Numbered from the stretch's first letter, positions 42,629 to 52,558 are shown. The stretch is 64,000 nt of DNA from Butyrivibrio proteoclasticus B316 (GCF_000145035.1 NC_014387.1:464441-528440), one strand, 5' to 3'. A program made the numbers and translations. The notes: generated by a model not told the origin, from the letters alone.

Positions 42629-43506
42629 ACGAGATAATAAGAGATAAGTTAACCCATTTAATATATGTTTTACTTTCGCCAATTGATGACTTATCATTTG
42701 CTAAATTGCAGTATAGACTTGTGAATGGTGGTAAACTTAATTTAAAAAATCCAAAGACATATAATGATAAAATACAATGGATTAAGATATATGATCACAA
42801 CCCTGATTATCATAAATTGGCTGATAAACTTGAAGTAAGAAAATTTGTGACAGATAGAATTGGTGCAGAATACCTCATTCCAGTAGTGGGAGGACCATGG
42901 GATTCTTGCGACGATATTGACTATGATAAACTACCCAATCAGTTTGTACTAAAATGCACGCATGATAGTGGGGGAATCGTAATCTGCCATAATAAGGATT
43001 CTTTTGATAGTAAGAGGGCGAGCAGATTTCTAGGAAACAGAATTAAAAGAGACTATTATCTTCATGGACGAGAATGGGCATATAAGGGGTTGGTGCCAAG
43101 AGTATATGCAGAGAAATACTTGGTGGATGAGTCTGGTACCGAATTAAAAGACTATAAGATATTTTGCTTTGATGGAGTACCCAAGGTTATCCAAGTGGAT
43201 TTTGGCAGATTTACCAAGCATGAACGAAATCTGTATACACCTGAATGGGAATATATTCCAGCGCAGATCAAGTATCCTACTAACCCCAGACATCAAATTA
43301 CTAGACCAGAATGTTTGCGAGAAATGCTTGAGGTGGCATCTAAACTTTCCAAAGGCTTAACACAGGCTAGAGTGGATTTATACGTTATTTATGACAAAAT
43401 CTATTTCGGAGAGATAACACTTTATCATGGATCAGGATGTGAGACATTCAAGCCAGCTGAATTTGGTAAGACAATGGGCGATTATATAAAAATACCTAAT
43501 AAATAG
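42625..43506 (+). CDS. TupA-like ATP-grasp protein, copy 2
   Basis: A 293-residue paralogue of the previous protein with the same motif order: LKNPKTYNDKIQWIK, ADKLEVRKFVTDRIG, VLKCTHDSGG, LKDYKIFCFDG and ARVDLYVIYDKIYFGEITLY. The start is ATG 42625 with an ATGA overlap; the 15 codons before it, in frame, lie inside the first gene. The tandem pair has clearly diverged, since many positions outside the motifs differ, so they may act on different acceptors or in order. The N-terminal segment LTHLIYVLLSPIDDL is hydrophobic and could associate with the membrane. Confidence 0.87.
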   Translation: MNEIIRDKLTHLIYVLLSPIDDLSFAKLQYRLVNGGKLNLKNPKTYNDKIQWIKIYDHNPDYHKLADKLEVRKFVTDRIGAEYLIPVVGGPWDSCDDIDYDKLPNQFVLKCTHDSGGIVICHNKDSFDSKRASRFLGNRIKRDYYLHGREWAYKGLVPRVYAEKYLVDESGTELKDYKIFCFDGVPKVIQVDFGRFTKHERNLYTPEWEYIPAQIKYPTNPRHQITRPECLREMLEVASKLSKGLTQARVDLYVIYDKIYFGEITLYHGSGCETFKPAEFGKTMGDYIKIPNK

Positions 43507-43517
43507 CGAGATTATTT

Positions 43518-44966
43518 ATGACACAGTGTGATATTTCTATATATAAAACCGAAAAGACTTATTATCCGTCTAAGAGAGAATTATTCAGACCATCTCAAAA
43601 ATATCCGGAATACATTTTTGAAGAGATTTCTTCAGGTGAAAATGATGTATATAATTCTGTGAGGGAAGCGATTCATCTGTATGGCTATGATGCAGAACAT
43701 TATGGCTTGGAAGATTGGAACCCGTTTGGAAAATTTATAAATGAGACATCAAATGTACTAATCAAACCTAATCTAGTAATGGATAATAACCGGTCTGGAG
43801 AGGGAACTGACTGTCTGTTTACTAATCCATCTGTTATAGCGCCAGTTATAGATTATGTGATTAAGGCACAGAATGGTAAAGGGACTATAACAATAGGCGA
43901 TGCCCCGATGCAGGAATGCAAATTTGATGTTCTCATCCGTGAAAGCGGATTAGAGGATTTGGTTAATTATTACAAATCTAAGGGAATAGATATTTCACTA
44001 GTTGATTTCAGAGAGCTTAAATCTGATATTGTAATGGGCACCCATAAGCAGACTATAGACAATAGGAATTCTGGGACAATAATAAATCTGGCTGAAGATA
44101 GTGAGTTCTATGATGACAGCGCAGAATCATTGGAGAATTTGAGAATTACAAATTACGATCCTAGAAGGCTTGCTTCTCATCATAATTCAGAAAAACATGA
44201 GTATTATGTTAGTAATCATCTTCTTGCTGCAGATGTCGTAATCAACATGCCAAAGCCTAAAACACATCGTAAAGCAGGTGTCACTATAGCCATGAAAAAT
44301 ATGGTGGGCATAAATGCAAGAAAAGAGTATCTTCCTCATCATACAATAGGTAGTGTGGAAAATGGTGGAGATGAGTACAAACACAAGAGTATACTTCGCG
44401 TAATGAGCGATAAATTATATGATTACAAGAACATGAAAGAAGGGGAAGGCAAATACTTGATAGCCAGACCTGCTTTCTTTCTGGCTTATGGATTCAAAAT
44501 CCTTGCTAATGTTATACATAGAGAACCTGGAGAAGGCAGTTGGAGCGGTAATCATACTATAAGTAGGACGATAAATGATTTAAACAAGATTCTCGTGTAT
44601 GCAGATAAAAATGGCAAACTTTGTGAAACACCACAGCGAAAAGTGGTGATAATTGCAGATATGATAATATCCGGAGAAAAAGAAGGCCCTGTAATGCCGT
44701 CACCCAAGAATCTTGGAGTTATAGCATTAGGAGAAAATCAATTAGCTTTTGATTATGTAATTGCTTCTTTAATGGGAGCAGATATTCAAAAAATACCAAC
44801 TATTCAGACGGCGCTAAATGTTGAAAAATACGGATTTAGTAAGAATATCAATCCGTGTATCTCATCAAATATTAAGGGATACTGTGGATTATTAGATGAT
44901 TTGGATGATGATACAAATTGGAGATTTGTTCCTTCAAGCGGTTGGAAGGATGCATTCATCAAATAA
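43518..44966 (+). CDS. DUF362-domain protein
   Basis: A 482-residue protein with the DUF362 core: VLIKPNLVMD near residue 80, GDAPMQECKFDVLIRESGL, HLLAADVVINMPKPKTHRKAGVTIAMKNMVG split over the middle, and LGENQLAFDYVIASLMG. There are no ferredoxin-type cysteine clusters, unlike many DUF362 members. The function of the family is unknown; copies occur in exopolysaccharide loci. It lies 11 bases after the second TupA-like gene and 17 before a GT4, so all are in one unit. A role in modifying the same polymer is a guess. Confidence 0.85.
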   Translation: MTQCDISIYKTEKTYYPSKRELFRPSQKYPEYIFEEISSGENDVYNSVREAIHLYGYDAEHYGLEDWNPFGKFINETSNVLIKPNLVMDNNRSGEGTDCLFTNPSVIAPVIDYVIKAQNGKGTITIGDAPMQECKFDVLIRESGLEDLVNYYKSKGIDISLVDFRELKSDIVMGTHKQTIDNRNSGTIINLAEDSEFYDDSAESLENLRITNYDPRRLASHHNSEKHEYYVSNHLLAADVVINMPKPKTHRKAGVTIAMKNMVGINARKEYLPHHTIGSVENGGDEYKHKSILRVMSDKLYDYKNMKEGEGKYLIARPAFFLAYGFKILANVIHREPGEGSWSGNHTISRTINDLNKILVYADKNGKLCETPQRKVVIIADMIISGEKEGPVMPSPKNLGVIALGENQLAFDYVIASLMGADIQKIPTIQTALNVEKYGFSKNINPCISSNIKGYCGLLDDLDDDTNWRFVPSSGWKDAFIK

Positions 44967-44983
44967 AGACATAAAGGACAATA

Positions 44984-46180
44984 ATGAAGTTACTGATTAT
45001 AGTATCCAGTTTAAGTAATGGTGGTGCGCAGCGAGTGGCGTCTAACCTGATAATGGGACTGCCAGAAAATTGTGAAGTGGATATTCTGCTTAATGATGCA
45101 AGCGACGTATCCTATCCGTACAAAGGCAATATCATAGATTTAGGAATGCCTCATGAAGACGATAAAGGCAAATTATCCTATCAGATACGTGTTTTTTTTA
45201 GAAGGCTATCTAAGCTTCACAAGATAAAAAAGACAGGAAATTATGATGCGGCTATTAGTTTCCTTGATAGTGCCAATGTAGCAAATATTATTACTGGCAA
45301 AAAAAATACCAAAGTAATCACAACAGTACATTCGAAACTTTCGGCTTCAGGATTTGATTGGAAATACAAATATATAGTTTTTCCATTAGTTAGACTTCTG
45401 TATGGACACGCTAATAATGTGGTTGCAGTATCAAAGGGAGTTGAGAAGGACCTTCGAGAGCAGATACATTATAAAGGCAATAATCTTGTGACAATATATA
45501 ATGGATTTGATTTTAACGAAATCAGGACTAAGTCAAAAGAACAATTGTCAGATGATGAGAGTGAAATGTTTGATGGTCATACCGTTTTGATTAGTGTAGG
45601 AAGATTGACCAAGGCTAAAGGATATTGGCACCTTATCAGAGCCATGCAGTTAATAGTCAGAGATATTCCTGATGCGCTATTACTAATACTAGGTGCTGGG
45701 GAACAGGAGCAATACCTTAAGCAGTTATGTGAGGACCTAAGTATTCAGGACAGAGTTGTATTTAAAGGTGCAGTAGATAATCCATTTAAGTATGTGGCTA
45801 GAGCAGACCTATTTGTCATGTCATCTATTTTTGAAGGATTACCGAGTTCGCTGATTGAAGCATTGGTATTGGGCATGCCTTGCGTAGCCACTGACTTTAA
45901 ATCCGGCGCCAGGGAGGTGTTGGCACCAGAATTGCCATTAGAAGACGAACTTTTAGGCAATATATACCAAGCAGAATATGGTATTATTTCTCCAATATGT
46001 AGCGAAAAAGAGTGTTCAGCGGCAGAGCCATTGCAAATTGAGGAACAGTATCTTGCAAATGCTGTTATACAGGCATTGTCTGGAGAGAATGCTGTACATG
46101 AGTGTGAAAAAAAAGCTAATGAAGCAGTAGGGAAATTTAGCATTGAAGCAATGGTAGATGGCTATTTGAACCTGATATAA
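44984..46180 (+). CDS. GT4 glycosyltransferase
   Basis: A 398-residue GT4. LLIIVSSLSNGGAQRVASNLI is the acceptor-side start, HSKLSASGFDWKYKYIVFPLVRLLYG follows, and the donor domain has SVGRLTKAKGYWHLIRAM, LGAGEQEQYLKQL and SSIFEGLPSSLIEALVLGMPCVA with the EX7E glutamates. The last 70 residues include a Cys/Glu-rich loop (PICSEKECSAAEPLQ). AAAGGAC is near the ATG. It is 17 bases from DUF362 and 42 bases from the next GT2. Confidence 0.93.
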   Translation: MKLLIIVSSLSNGGAQRVASNLIMGLPENCEVDILLNDASDVSYPYKGNIIDLGMPHEDDKGKLSYQIRVFFRRLSKLHKIKKTGNYDAAISFLDSANVANIITGKKNTKVITTVHSKLSASGFDWKYKYIVFPLVRLLYGHANNVVAVSKGVEKDLREQIHYKGNNLVTIYNGFDFNEIRTKSKEQLSDDESEMFDGHTVLISVGRLTKAKGYWHLIRAMQLIVRDIPDALLLILGAGEQEQYLKQLCEDLSIQDRVVFKGAVDNPFKYVARADLFVMSSIFEGLPSSLIEALVLGMPCVATDFKSGAREVLAPELPLEDELLGNIYQAEYGIISPICSEKECSAAEPLQIEEQYLANAVIQALSGENAVHECEKKANEAVGKFSIEAMVDGYLNLI

Positions 46181-46222
46181 GAATTGAAAAGCAGAATCAA
46201 AAGATGAAGGCGAAATATCATA

Positions 46223-47170
46223 ATGAAGCATATAGAAATAATTGTGCCTTGCTATAATGAGCAAGAATGTATAGCAAAACTATATATAGAGGTTAATAAG
46301 GTATTTAGCCAGTTGTCTGGCTATTCATTTTCTTTATTGTACATAAATGATGGAAGTAGTGATGATACACTAGTTGAAATACAAAAACTTGCAAGTGATT
46401 ATGGTGATGACAAGATAAGGTACATATCTTTTGCTCGTAATTTTGGCAAAGAGGCTGCTATATATGCCGGATTCGAAAACTGTCAGGGAGATTATGTTGC
46501 ACTTATGGATGCAGATCTTCAGCATCCTCCAGCTCTACTACCTGATATGATAGCTAAGTTGGAAGAAGGACATGATTGTTGTGGGGCTAGGAGAGTTAGT
46601 AGAAACGGCGAGCCAATAATCAGAAGCTTCTTTTCTAGAGGCTTCTATCGGATTATCAATAAAGTGACCTCTATGAAATTAGTTCCAGGAGGATCTGACT
46701 ATCGAATAATGACCAAGCAGATGGCTGATGCCATAGTCTCTCTTTCTGAAAGAGAGAGATTTATCAAAGGCATCATGTCATGGGTGGGATTTGATACGGT
46801 ATGGATTGAGTACAAAAATGTTGAGAGATTTGCAGGAAATAGTAAGTGGTCTTTCTGGGGGCTGGCAAGATATGCATGGCATGGCTTTGTATCATTTGCT
46901 ACGACACCCCTTCGTGCAGCTATATGGCTTGGGATTTGCTTGGTATCTGCTACTGTTGTTTATGCAGTTATTTTGTTAAAAAATACTCTTTCGGGTGTAA
47001 GAGCCTGGGAAGATACTACGACCATTTTACTTCTTCTGATGCTTATAGGTGGAGTGATCATTACACTTCTAGGGGTTATAGGAGAATATATGGCTCGTAT
47101 ATATTTGGAACTTAAGGGTAGGCCAATCTATATTGCAAAAGCAAGTAACATTGGCAAAATGGTAAAATAA
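46223..47170 (+). CDS. GT2 polyprenyl-phosphate glycosyltransferase (GtrB/CsbB-like)
   Basis: A 315-residue protein of the bactoprenol glycosyltransferase type. IEIIVPCYNEQECIAKLY, YINDGSSDDT, ARNFGKEAAIYAG, MDADLQHPP and FIKGIMSWVGF match GtrB and CsbB in order, and two C-terminal helices follow (AIWLGICLVSATVVYAVILL and LLLLMLIGGVIITLLGVIG). It should load a sugar onto polyprenyl phosphate. CsbB is the partner of YfhO in Bacillus, and a YfhO-like gene is at 8195; GtrB is the partner of GtrII, and a GtrII-like gene is at 56337. Both pairings are inference. Confidence 0.93.
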   Translation: MKHIEIIVPCYNEQECIAKLYIEVNKVFSQLSGYSFSLLYINDGSSDDTLVEIQKLASDYGDDKIRYISFARNFGKEAAIYAGFENCQGDYVALMDADLQHPPALLPDMIAKLEEGHDCCGARRVSRNGEPIIRSFFSRGFYRIINKVTSMKLVPGGSDYRIMTKQMADAIVSLSERERFIKGIMSWVGFDTVWIEYKNVERFAGNSKWSFWGLARYAWHGFVSFATTPLRAAIWLGICLVSATVVYAVILLKNTLSGVRAWEDTTTILLLLMLIGGVIITLLGVIGEYMARIYLELKGRPIYIAKASNIGKMVK

Positions 47171-47282
47171 ATAACTGTTTATACAGCTTATTTGACCAGC
47201 TTGGCTTGATGAATTGTTATATGACACGCACAGTTGAGCACTTGAATTATTACTATAAAAAAATAAAAGGTAAATAGAGAAA

Positions 47283-48278
47283 TTGCTAATTCAAATAATA
47301 TTGATTATAGTCTTGCTATTAGCCCTGAAACTACGTAAGGATCCGATAGATACCTTTTGGACTGCCAAGGAATCCACTGCTTTAAAAGGCTTTTTAATAC
47401 TTGTTATTGTTGTATACCATTCTTCGTTCGAGATGGAGATACATCAAGGAATAATGCAAGTGGTAGATAATTATGTTTCTGCTATAGCGGTAGGATTGTT
47501 CTCATTTTTATCATCATACGGAATAGAAATTAAGTATCAAAAAGACAAGGCAGGATTTTATAAATGGCTTATAAAGAAGTTTTTTAACGTGATAGTTCTC
47601 TATATCTGCTTCTGCTTTCTAAAGATGATATTAAATATCTCTGTTGCTTCTTCAGGAATGATGTGGATTAATGCGTTTTTATTATCCTATGTTATTGAAG
47701 GTGTTTCGCATAAGTTGTTACTTGATAGAGCTTGGATAATAATTGTTGTTTTTTGGACAGCATATAGTATAGTGGTGCATGTTTTTCCTAATCCATTTTT
47801 CTGGTGGCCGCATCAGTCATTAGGGTTTGCGTATGGAAGTGTGTTTTATGTACTAGTAGCAAATAAACTAATTCAGAAAAAAAGAGCTTACAGATATGGA
47901 ATTATAATTTTTTGTGCTCTTATATCGCTAGGAATGATTTATTTATACATAATAAATGGTTCATATCCAAATGTTTCTGTTGTGATGCAAATTGAGCGCA
48001 ATATAGCGACATTGATGATGCTTGTAATGGTTGTGCAGGTAATGCTGTTCGTAACTATGAGTTTTAGCATGTTAGAGTACATTGGAAAAATGAGTTTGAT
48101 TATGTTCTTTATTCATGGAATATGGATTGAGATATTGAAACCGGTACTAAATGGAACTTTGTACGTACTTGTTGTAGTGCTATTAACACTATTTACATCG
48201 GGGCTTATTAATTTACTAATACGCAAAATTACAGTCAATATTAAATATATAAGCTGGATAAAAAACAGTAAAAGCTGA
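47283..48278 (+). CDS. Acyltransferase family 3-like membrane protein
   Basis: A 331-residue protein with about ten membrane helices. LKGFLILVIVVYHSSFEME holds the H-S pattern where the family has its catalytic histidine, and VGLFSFLSSYGIEI resembles the FFxxSG motif of O-acyltransferases, though SG is replaced by SY. FIHGIWIEI near the end is also typical. It starts with TTG, with only weak AGAG upstream, after a gap of 112 bases without a recognised signal. It could transfer acetyl groups to the exported glycan; the altered motif lowers certainty. Confidence 0.75.
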   Translation: MLIQIILIIVLLLALKLRKDPIDTFWTAKESTALKGFLILVIVVYHSSFEMEIHQGIMQVVDNYVSAIAVGLFSFLSSYGIEIKYQKDKAGFYKWLIKKFFNVIVLYICFCFLKMILNISVASSGMMWINAFLLSYVIEGVSHKLLLDRAWIIIVVFWTAYSIVVHVFPNPFFWWPHQSLGFAYGSVFYVLVANKLIQKKRAYRYGIIIFCALISLGMIYLYIINGSYPNVSVVMQIERNIATLMMLVMVVQVMLFVTMSFSMLEYIGKMSLIMFFIHGIWIEILKPVLNGTLYVLVVVLLTLFTSGLINLLIRKITVNIKYISWIKNSKS

Positions 48279-48325
48279 TAGAATAAAATGAGTTTGATAA
48301 TGTTATATTATTTTCTCATTGAGCA

Positions 48326-49522
48326 ATGACTATGAATATAAAATCATTAAGAATTCAAAAGGATCACAATAAAATAACTATTTTAGCCTTGTCATGGCGA
48401 GATATAGAGTCTCCCAACAAAGGAGGGGCAGAAGTACAGACGCATGCAATGCTTTCATTGTTGCCAAAAGGTAAATATCGTATAATTCATTTTTCTGCGT
48501 TATATGATGGCATGGATGATTATTCTGAAATAGATGGAATAACATATTATAGAGCTGGAAATGTTTTTTCAGTAATAGCTTTGGCGTATGCTTTTTATAA
48601 GCATAACCAAGATGCTATAGATTTTGTGCTAGATCAATGCAATACCCATAGATTCTTTACTCCATTTTATGTTCCATTGGAAAAGAGAATATTTTACATA
48701 CACCAGATGACCAAAGAAATTTGGAAAATTAATATGAAATTTCCATTTAGTGTAGTGGGGCAGTTTGCTGAGAAATATATGACAAGGCTGTATCGAAAAG
48801 GATTTACAATTACTGTATCTGAATCAACGGCCAGGGATTTGGTAAAGTTAGGCTTTGATAGGAATAGGATACTGATTGTGCCACAGGTACTCAGACAAAA
48901 ACCATTGCCTAAAGAAGAATTTCCAAGAAAAACAGAATTTCCATCATTTGTATATGTTGGACGTTTTATTCCATACAAAGGGATAGATATAGTTGTGGAG
49001 GCTTTGGGAATTATAAAGAAAAAATATCCTTCTGCTAAGTTGTCTATTATAGGAAAGTATGATGAAAAATATGTTTCAGATAATCTTATTCCTATTTGCA
49101 AAAAGTATGGTATGACTATAGGAGCAAGCCCAAATGATGAGACTTATGATATACGTTGTACAGGATTCATTTCAGAAAAAGAGAAGGTAGAAATTCTAGG
49201 CAGCGCTCATGCACTGCTATTTTTGTCGGTTAGAGAAGGCTGGGGAATTCCGATATCTGAAGCAGCATATGTTGGAACGCCTAGCATTGTTTTTGATAGT
49301 CCCGGACTTAGAGATGCTGTTAATTTTGGAAGAGCGGGGTATGTCACCAAAGAAAGGTCGGCAGATGCAGCAGCAGAATGTATGAGAATGGTAATTGAGG
49401 AAAAAGCCGATTATGATAAGATGAGAGATGCAGCTTATGATTACACAGTGACTTATTTAGGAAAGGACTATATTTCCATTCTAGATGAAGTGTTAGAAAA
49501 GATAATTTCTTGCAATAGATAA
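48326..49522 (+). CDS. GT4 glycosyltransferase
   Basis: A 398-residue GT4. ILALSWRDIESPNKGGAEVQTHAML gives the acceptor-side glycine loop, IFYIHQMTKEIWK sits in the N-terminal domain, and YVGRFIPYKGIDIVVEAL, then VREGWGIPISEAAYVGTPSIVFDSPG form the donor site. Codon use is markedly AT-rich (AAA, ATA, TTA) against the first 20 kb. The start has two close ATGs (48326 and 48332) and no strong ribosome site. It is followed 11 bases later by a GT2. Confidence 0.9.
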   Translation: MTMNIKSLRIQKDHNKITILALSWRDIESPNKGGAEVQTHAMLSLLPKGKYRIIHFSALYDGMDDYSEIDGITYYRAGNVFSVIALAYAFYKHNQDAIDFVLDQCNTHRFFTPFYVPLEKRIFYIHQMTKEIWKINMKFPFSVVGQFAEKYMTRLYRKGFTITVSESTARDLVKLGFDRNRILIVPQVLRQKPLPKEEFPRKTEFPSFVYVGRFIPYKGIDIVVEALGIIKKKYPSAKLSIIGKYDEKYVSDNLIPICKKYGMTIGASPNDETYDIRCTGFISEKEKVEILGSAHALLFLSVREGWGIPISEAAYVGTPSIVFDSPGLRDAVNFGRAGYVTKERSADAAAECMRMVIEEKADYDKMRDAAYDYTVTYLGKDYISILDEVLEKIISCNR

Positions 49523-49533
49523 GAAGGTAATAT

Positions 49534-50535
49534 ATGGACAAGCCAATTATAAGTATTATTATGGCAGCGTATAATTCAGAGCGTACTATAGAAATGTCTC
49601 TTAAGAGTATTCGGGAACAGAATCTCGAACAGTCTGAAGTTGAAGTCTTGGTTATAGATGGAGGATCAACTGACAATACAAGGGAAATAGCTCGAAAATA
49701 TAATTGTATTATATTTGATAATTCGAAGCGTTTACCTGAAATTGCAAAGAGAATCGGACTAAAAGCATGTACTGGTAGATATATACAGATAATGGATTCC
49801 GATGAAGTTTTTGCTACATCCTATGTTTTAAAAAGACGAATAGATTTTATGGATGCGCACACCGAGGTGAATTGTTTGCTGGCGCGTTATGTTCCTCCAA
49901 AGAAGAGCGGAATAAGTGGTAAGTATATAAGTGCTGTGGGCGATCCATTTACTGCATATGCATATAATTGGTTTATAGATGGAAATATAGGTCTTATTAA
50001 AAAAACAGATATTCTTAAGCAAAAAGGTTATTATATTGGCCAGTTTAAGGATGATGATATAATTCCTATAGGAGATAGTTGCACTCTTTTTAGAGGAGAA
50101 TATTTAAGAACGAAATATTCGGATCTTTTTGACGAAGTTAATTCTACAGTATTGTTTCAAAAAACTGTTCGAGATACTAAATATATTGGTTGTATTGAGG
50201 GCGATGATATTGTTCATTATACGTCTTCAAGTCTATCAACATATTTTAAAAAATTGAAATTTCGTGTTGTTAATAATGTTTTTGATAAAAATGGTTCTGG
50301 GTATTCTGCTGTGGCAGAGAATAATGTGGCTTTGAATCGTCGAAAATGGGGATATCCGCTATATTGTATTAGTATAGTATTCCCAGTTATAGATGCTGTG
50401 CGGATGAGCATTTATTACAAAGATGCTAGTTTTTTACTACATCCACTGTATTCTTGGTATGTAATGATAGAAATAATAATCCAATATTGTTTGAAAATAA
50501 TTGGCAAAACAATAGAAAATCAGCAATACGGATAA
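49534..50535 (+). CDS. GT2 glycosyltransferase
   Basis: A 333-residue GT-A enzyme: IISIIMAAYNSERTIEMSLKSI, VLVIDGGSTDNT and YIQIMDSDEVF carry the nucleotide-binding and DxD-type residues. The middle includes IGLIKKTDILKQKGYY and the C-terminal end has a hydrophobic patch (YPLYCISIVFPVIDAV) that may sit on the membrane. GAAGGTAAT precedes the ATG. It is between a GT4 and the Wzx flippase and should add one sugar of the repeat. Donor unknown. Confidence 0.9.
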   Translation: MDKPIISIIMAAYNSERTIEMSLKSIREQNLEQSEVEVLVIDGGSTDNTREIARKYNCIIFDNSKRLPEIAKRIGLKACTGRYIQIMDSDEVFATSYVLKRRIDFMDAHTEVNCLLARYVPPKKSGISGKYISAVGDPFTAYAYNWFIDGNIGLIKKTDILKQKGYYIGQFKDDDIIPIGDSCTLFRGEYLRTKYSDLFDEVNSTVLFQKTVRDTKYIGCIEGDDIVHYTSSSLSTYFKKLKFRVVNNVFDKNGSGYSAVAENNVALNRRKWGYPLYCISIVFPVIDAVRMSIYYKDASFLLHPLYSWYVMIEIIIQYCLKIIGKTIENQQYG

Positions 50536-50559
50536 ATGAATTATGGGTAATGTTTACAG

Positions 50560-51792
50560 ATGATAGATAGATTAGTTAGTTTTCTTAGGAAGTCCCCACT
50601 TACTTATAGTATGTTGGTGGCTATTGCTTCAGCAATTAATTTCTTTACGCTTATTATTTTTGGACGAGTTTTTTCTGTTGAAGATTATGGCGTGGTGTCT
50701 ACACTTCAGGCTGCTGTGACAAATTTAGGCGTGTTAGTGATTCCGATTCAGATAATAGTATGTAAAAGTATTGCTGAAGATAAGAAAGAATCTCGAGATG
50801 TTTACAATGCCATAAGCCTCTTTATTTTGGTTAATATACTTATTACACTTGTAATGGTCTTTGGTTCGAAAATTCTTATGCAATATTTGCATTTTGAGAA
50901 ATTGGTTGTGTACGTTTTGTTTGCGTTTTTAGTCATCACTAATAATGTTTTTCTATTGCTAAATGGAGTGTTACAAGGGAAACAGTTATTCATACCGTTA
51001 GGAACATGCACAATAATATTTTATGTTGTTAAGTTAGCCATTGGATGGGGACTTGGAATAATAGGAAATGGTTATCAGGCAGTAATAGTTGGAATGGCAT
51101 TTTCTGAGCTAGTATGTATTTGGTATTTGCTTAGTAGTATAAAGGGGGCTAGGCGTCACTGGAAAAATTACGAGTTTGGGTTGGATCAAGAGGTCTTAAA
51201 AAGCTTTGCATGGACGTTGCTTTTGTATGCAGTTGTGTCTCTTTATTTAAATAATGGCGATTTATTATTAGGCAATCTTTACTGTAGTAAAACGGAAATG
51301 GGACTTTATTCTGTTGCAATAAACCTTGCAAAAATAAGTTATTTCCTCATTGCTTCACCCATAGCAACTATGATTATGCCTAAAATAGCCCATAATTATG
51401 AAAATGTAAGAAAGCAAGGAAAGATATTGCTTTTTGCTGAAGTTATTACTTTTGTGTTGATGCTTGTCTATTCAATAGTATTCTGTTTGCTTGGAGGAAC
51501 TCTTATAGAAGTTTTGTATGGCAAGAATTATATTGAAAGCGCATCATACATAGCTCCATGCGCTGGCTTTTCGATTGTTCTAGGAATGTTTTGGATTTTT
51601 TATCAATATGCAGTTGTCACCTCACTCATAAAATCTTTTTCCATAATTACAGCTATAGTGGGTGGAGTTTATGGGATAGGAGTTGTATTATATAAACCAA
51701 ATATCGGATACATTCCTATTGGAATGTCAATAGTAATGGTCCTTTCGGTATTTTTATCTATAATTTATTTAAGAGTGAAAAAAGATGAATGA
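50560..51792 (+). CDS. Wzx-type polysaccharide flippase
   Basis: A 410-residue, about 12-helix protein of the MATE/MOP flippase superfamily. SPLTYSMLVAIASAINFFTLIIFGR at the start and FSVEDYGVVSTLQAAVTNLG are characteristic of polysaccharide exporters, as is the central NNGDLLLGNLYCSKTEMGLYSVAINLAK. It should turn undecaprenyl-linked repeat units across the membrane. Together with the ABC flippase at 34896 the locus has two unrelated export options. No clear Wzy polymerase was recognised; the many GT-C-like proteins are candidates. The end overlaps the next gene by 8 bases. Confidence 0.92.
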   Translation: MIDRLVSFLRKSPLTYSMLVAIASAINFFTLIIFGRVFSVEDYGVVSTLQAAVTNLGVLVIPIQIIVCKSIAEDKKESRDVYNAISLFILVNILITLVMVFGSKILMQYLHFEKLVVYVLFAFLVITNNVFLLLNGVLQGKQLFIPLGTCTIIFYVVKLAIGWGLGIIGNGYQAVIVGMAFSELVCIWYLLSSIKGARRHWKNYEFGLDQEVLKSFAWTLLLYAVVSLYLNNGDLLLGNLYCSKTEMGLYSVAINLAKISYFLIASPIATMIMPKIAHNYENVRKQGKILLFAEVITFVLMLVYSIVFCLLGGTLIEVLYGKNYIESASYIAPCAGFSIVLGMFWIFYQYAVVTSLIKSFSIITAIVGGVYGIGVVLYKPNIGYIPIGMSIVMVLSVFLSIIYLRVKKDE

Positions 51793-52558
51793 TAGAATTG
51801 ATTTGGCGATAATAGTATATTCGTGTTATAAAAATAAAGATATGTGGGCTGCTTTTTCTTTCTTTTATAGACGTTATTATAGTAAAAGTACTTGCAAACT
51901 AATATTGGCTACGGATAAATATGAAGAAGGCAATTACGCTTTTGACGATGTTGTAGAATTAGATAGTAGTTGGGCAGAAATGATAAAGGCTTCAATTGAA
52001 AGAGCTGGGACGGGATATGTTATGCTATTCATGGATGATTATTTGCTGACTGACTATATAGATGAAGATAAGCTTAGTGAAGCATTGGCAGATATGGAAT
52101 GCTATAAGGCTCAGAATATACGCCTTTTAGAAACAAATGTTAGTAAGATGGAGCCTTTTGCATTAAATAGTAAATATATGAGGCTTATTCCGGGGTCATC
52201 TTATTGCTTATCTACACAGGCAGGGATTTGGGACAGTTCTTTTTTATTGCGCTATTTGAAGGATGGTATGACTGCGTGGGAATTTGAAAGGCTGTACAGT
52301 ATGAAATGTAAAGATGAGCCAATACTGTTACTTGAAAGTAGAGCATATAGATTTCCATATATGGAGGCAGTTAGAAAAGGGGAGTGGCTTAATCAGGGAG
52401 TTAAGCATTGCAAGAAGAATGGTTATTGGATAGATTTTTCAGCTAGACGGAGGATGTCTATTGTAAAAGAAGTCACAGCGAAGACTAAGGGACTTTTGAT
52501 TAAGCTTTTTCCTGAGTTGGTGCAAGTTGTACAAAACAAATTATTATATAAATCGTGA
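51785..52558 (+). CDS. Glycosyltransferase-like protein
   Basis: A 257-residue protein. IDLAIIVYSCYKNKDMWAAFSFFY and VMLFMDDYLLTDYI resemble a GT-A fold with a D-D-Y metal-binding loop near residue 82, and later GSSYCLSTQAGIWDSSFLLRYL is a pattern seen in glycosyltransferases encoded in capsule loci. It has no membrane helix. Its ATG lies inside the end of wzx, so the two are translationally coupled. The family name is uncertain and the sugar is unknown. Confidence 0.72.
   Translation: MNDRIDLAIIVYSCYKNKDMWAAFSFFYRRYYSKSTCKLILATDKYEEGNYAFDDVVELDSSWAEMIKASIERAGTGYVMLFMDDYLLTDYIDEDKLSEALADMECYKAQNIRLLETNVSKMEPFALNSKYMRLIPGSSYCLSTQAGIWDSSFLLRYLKDGMTAWEFERLYSMKCKDEPILLLESRAYRFPYMEAVRKGEWLNQGVKHCKKNGYWIDFSARRRMSIVKEVTAKTKGLLIKLFPELVQVVQNKLLYKS

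Noticed and set aside
48279..48325. AAAATGAG/CTCATT inverted repeat as a terminator
   Set aside because: The stem is short and AT-only with an 18-base loop and no T-run after it.
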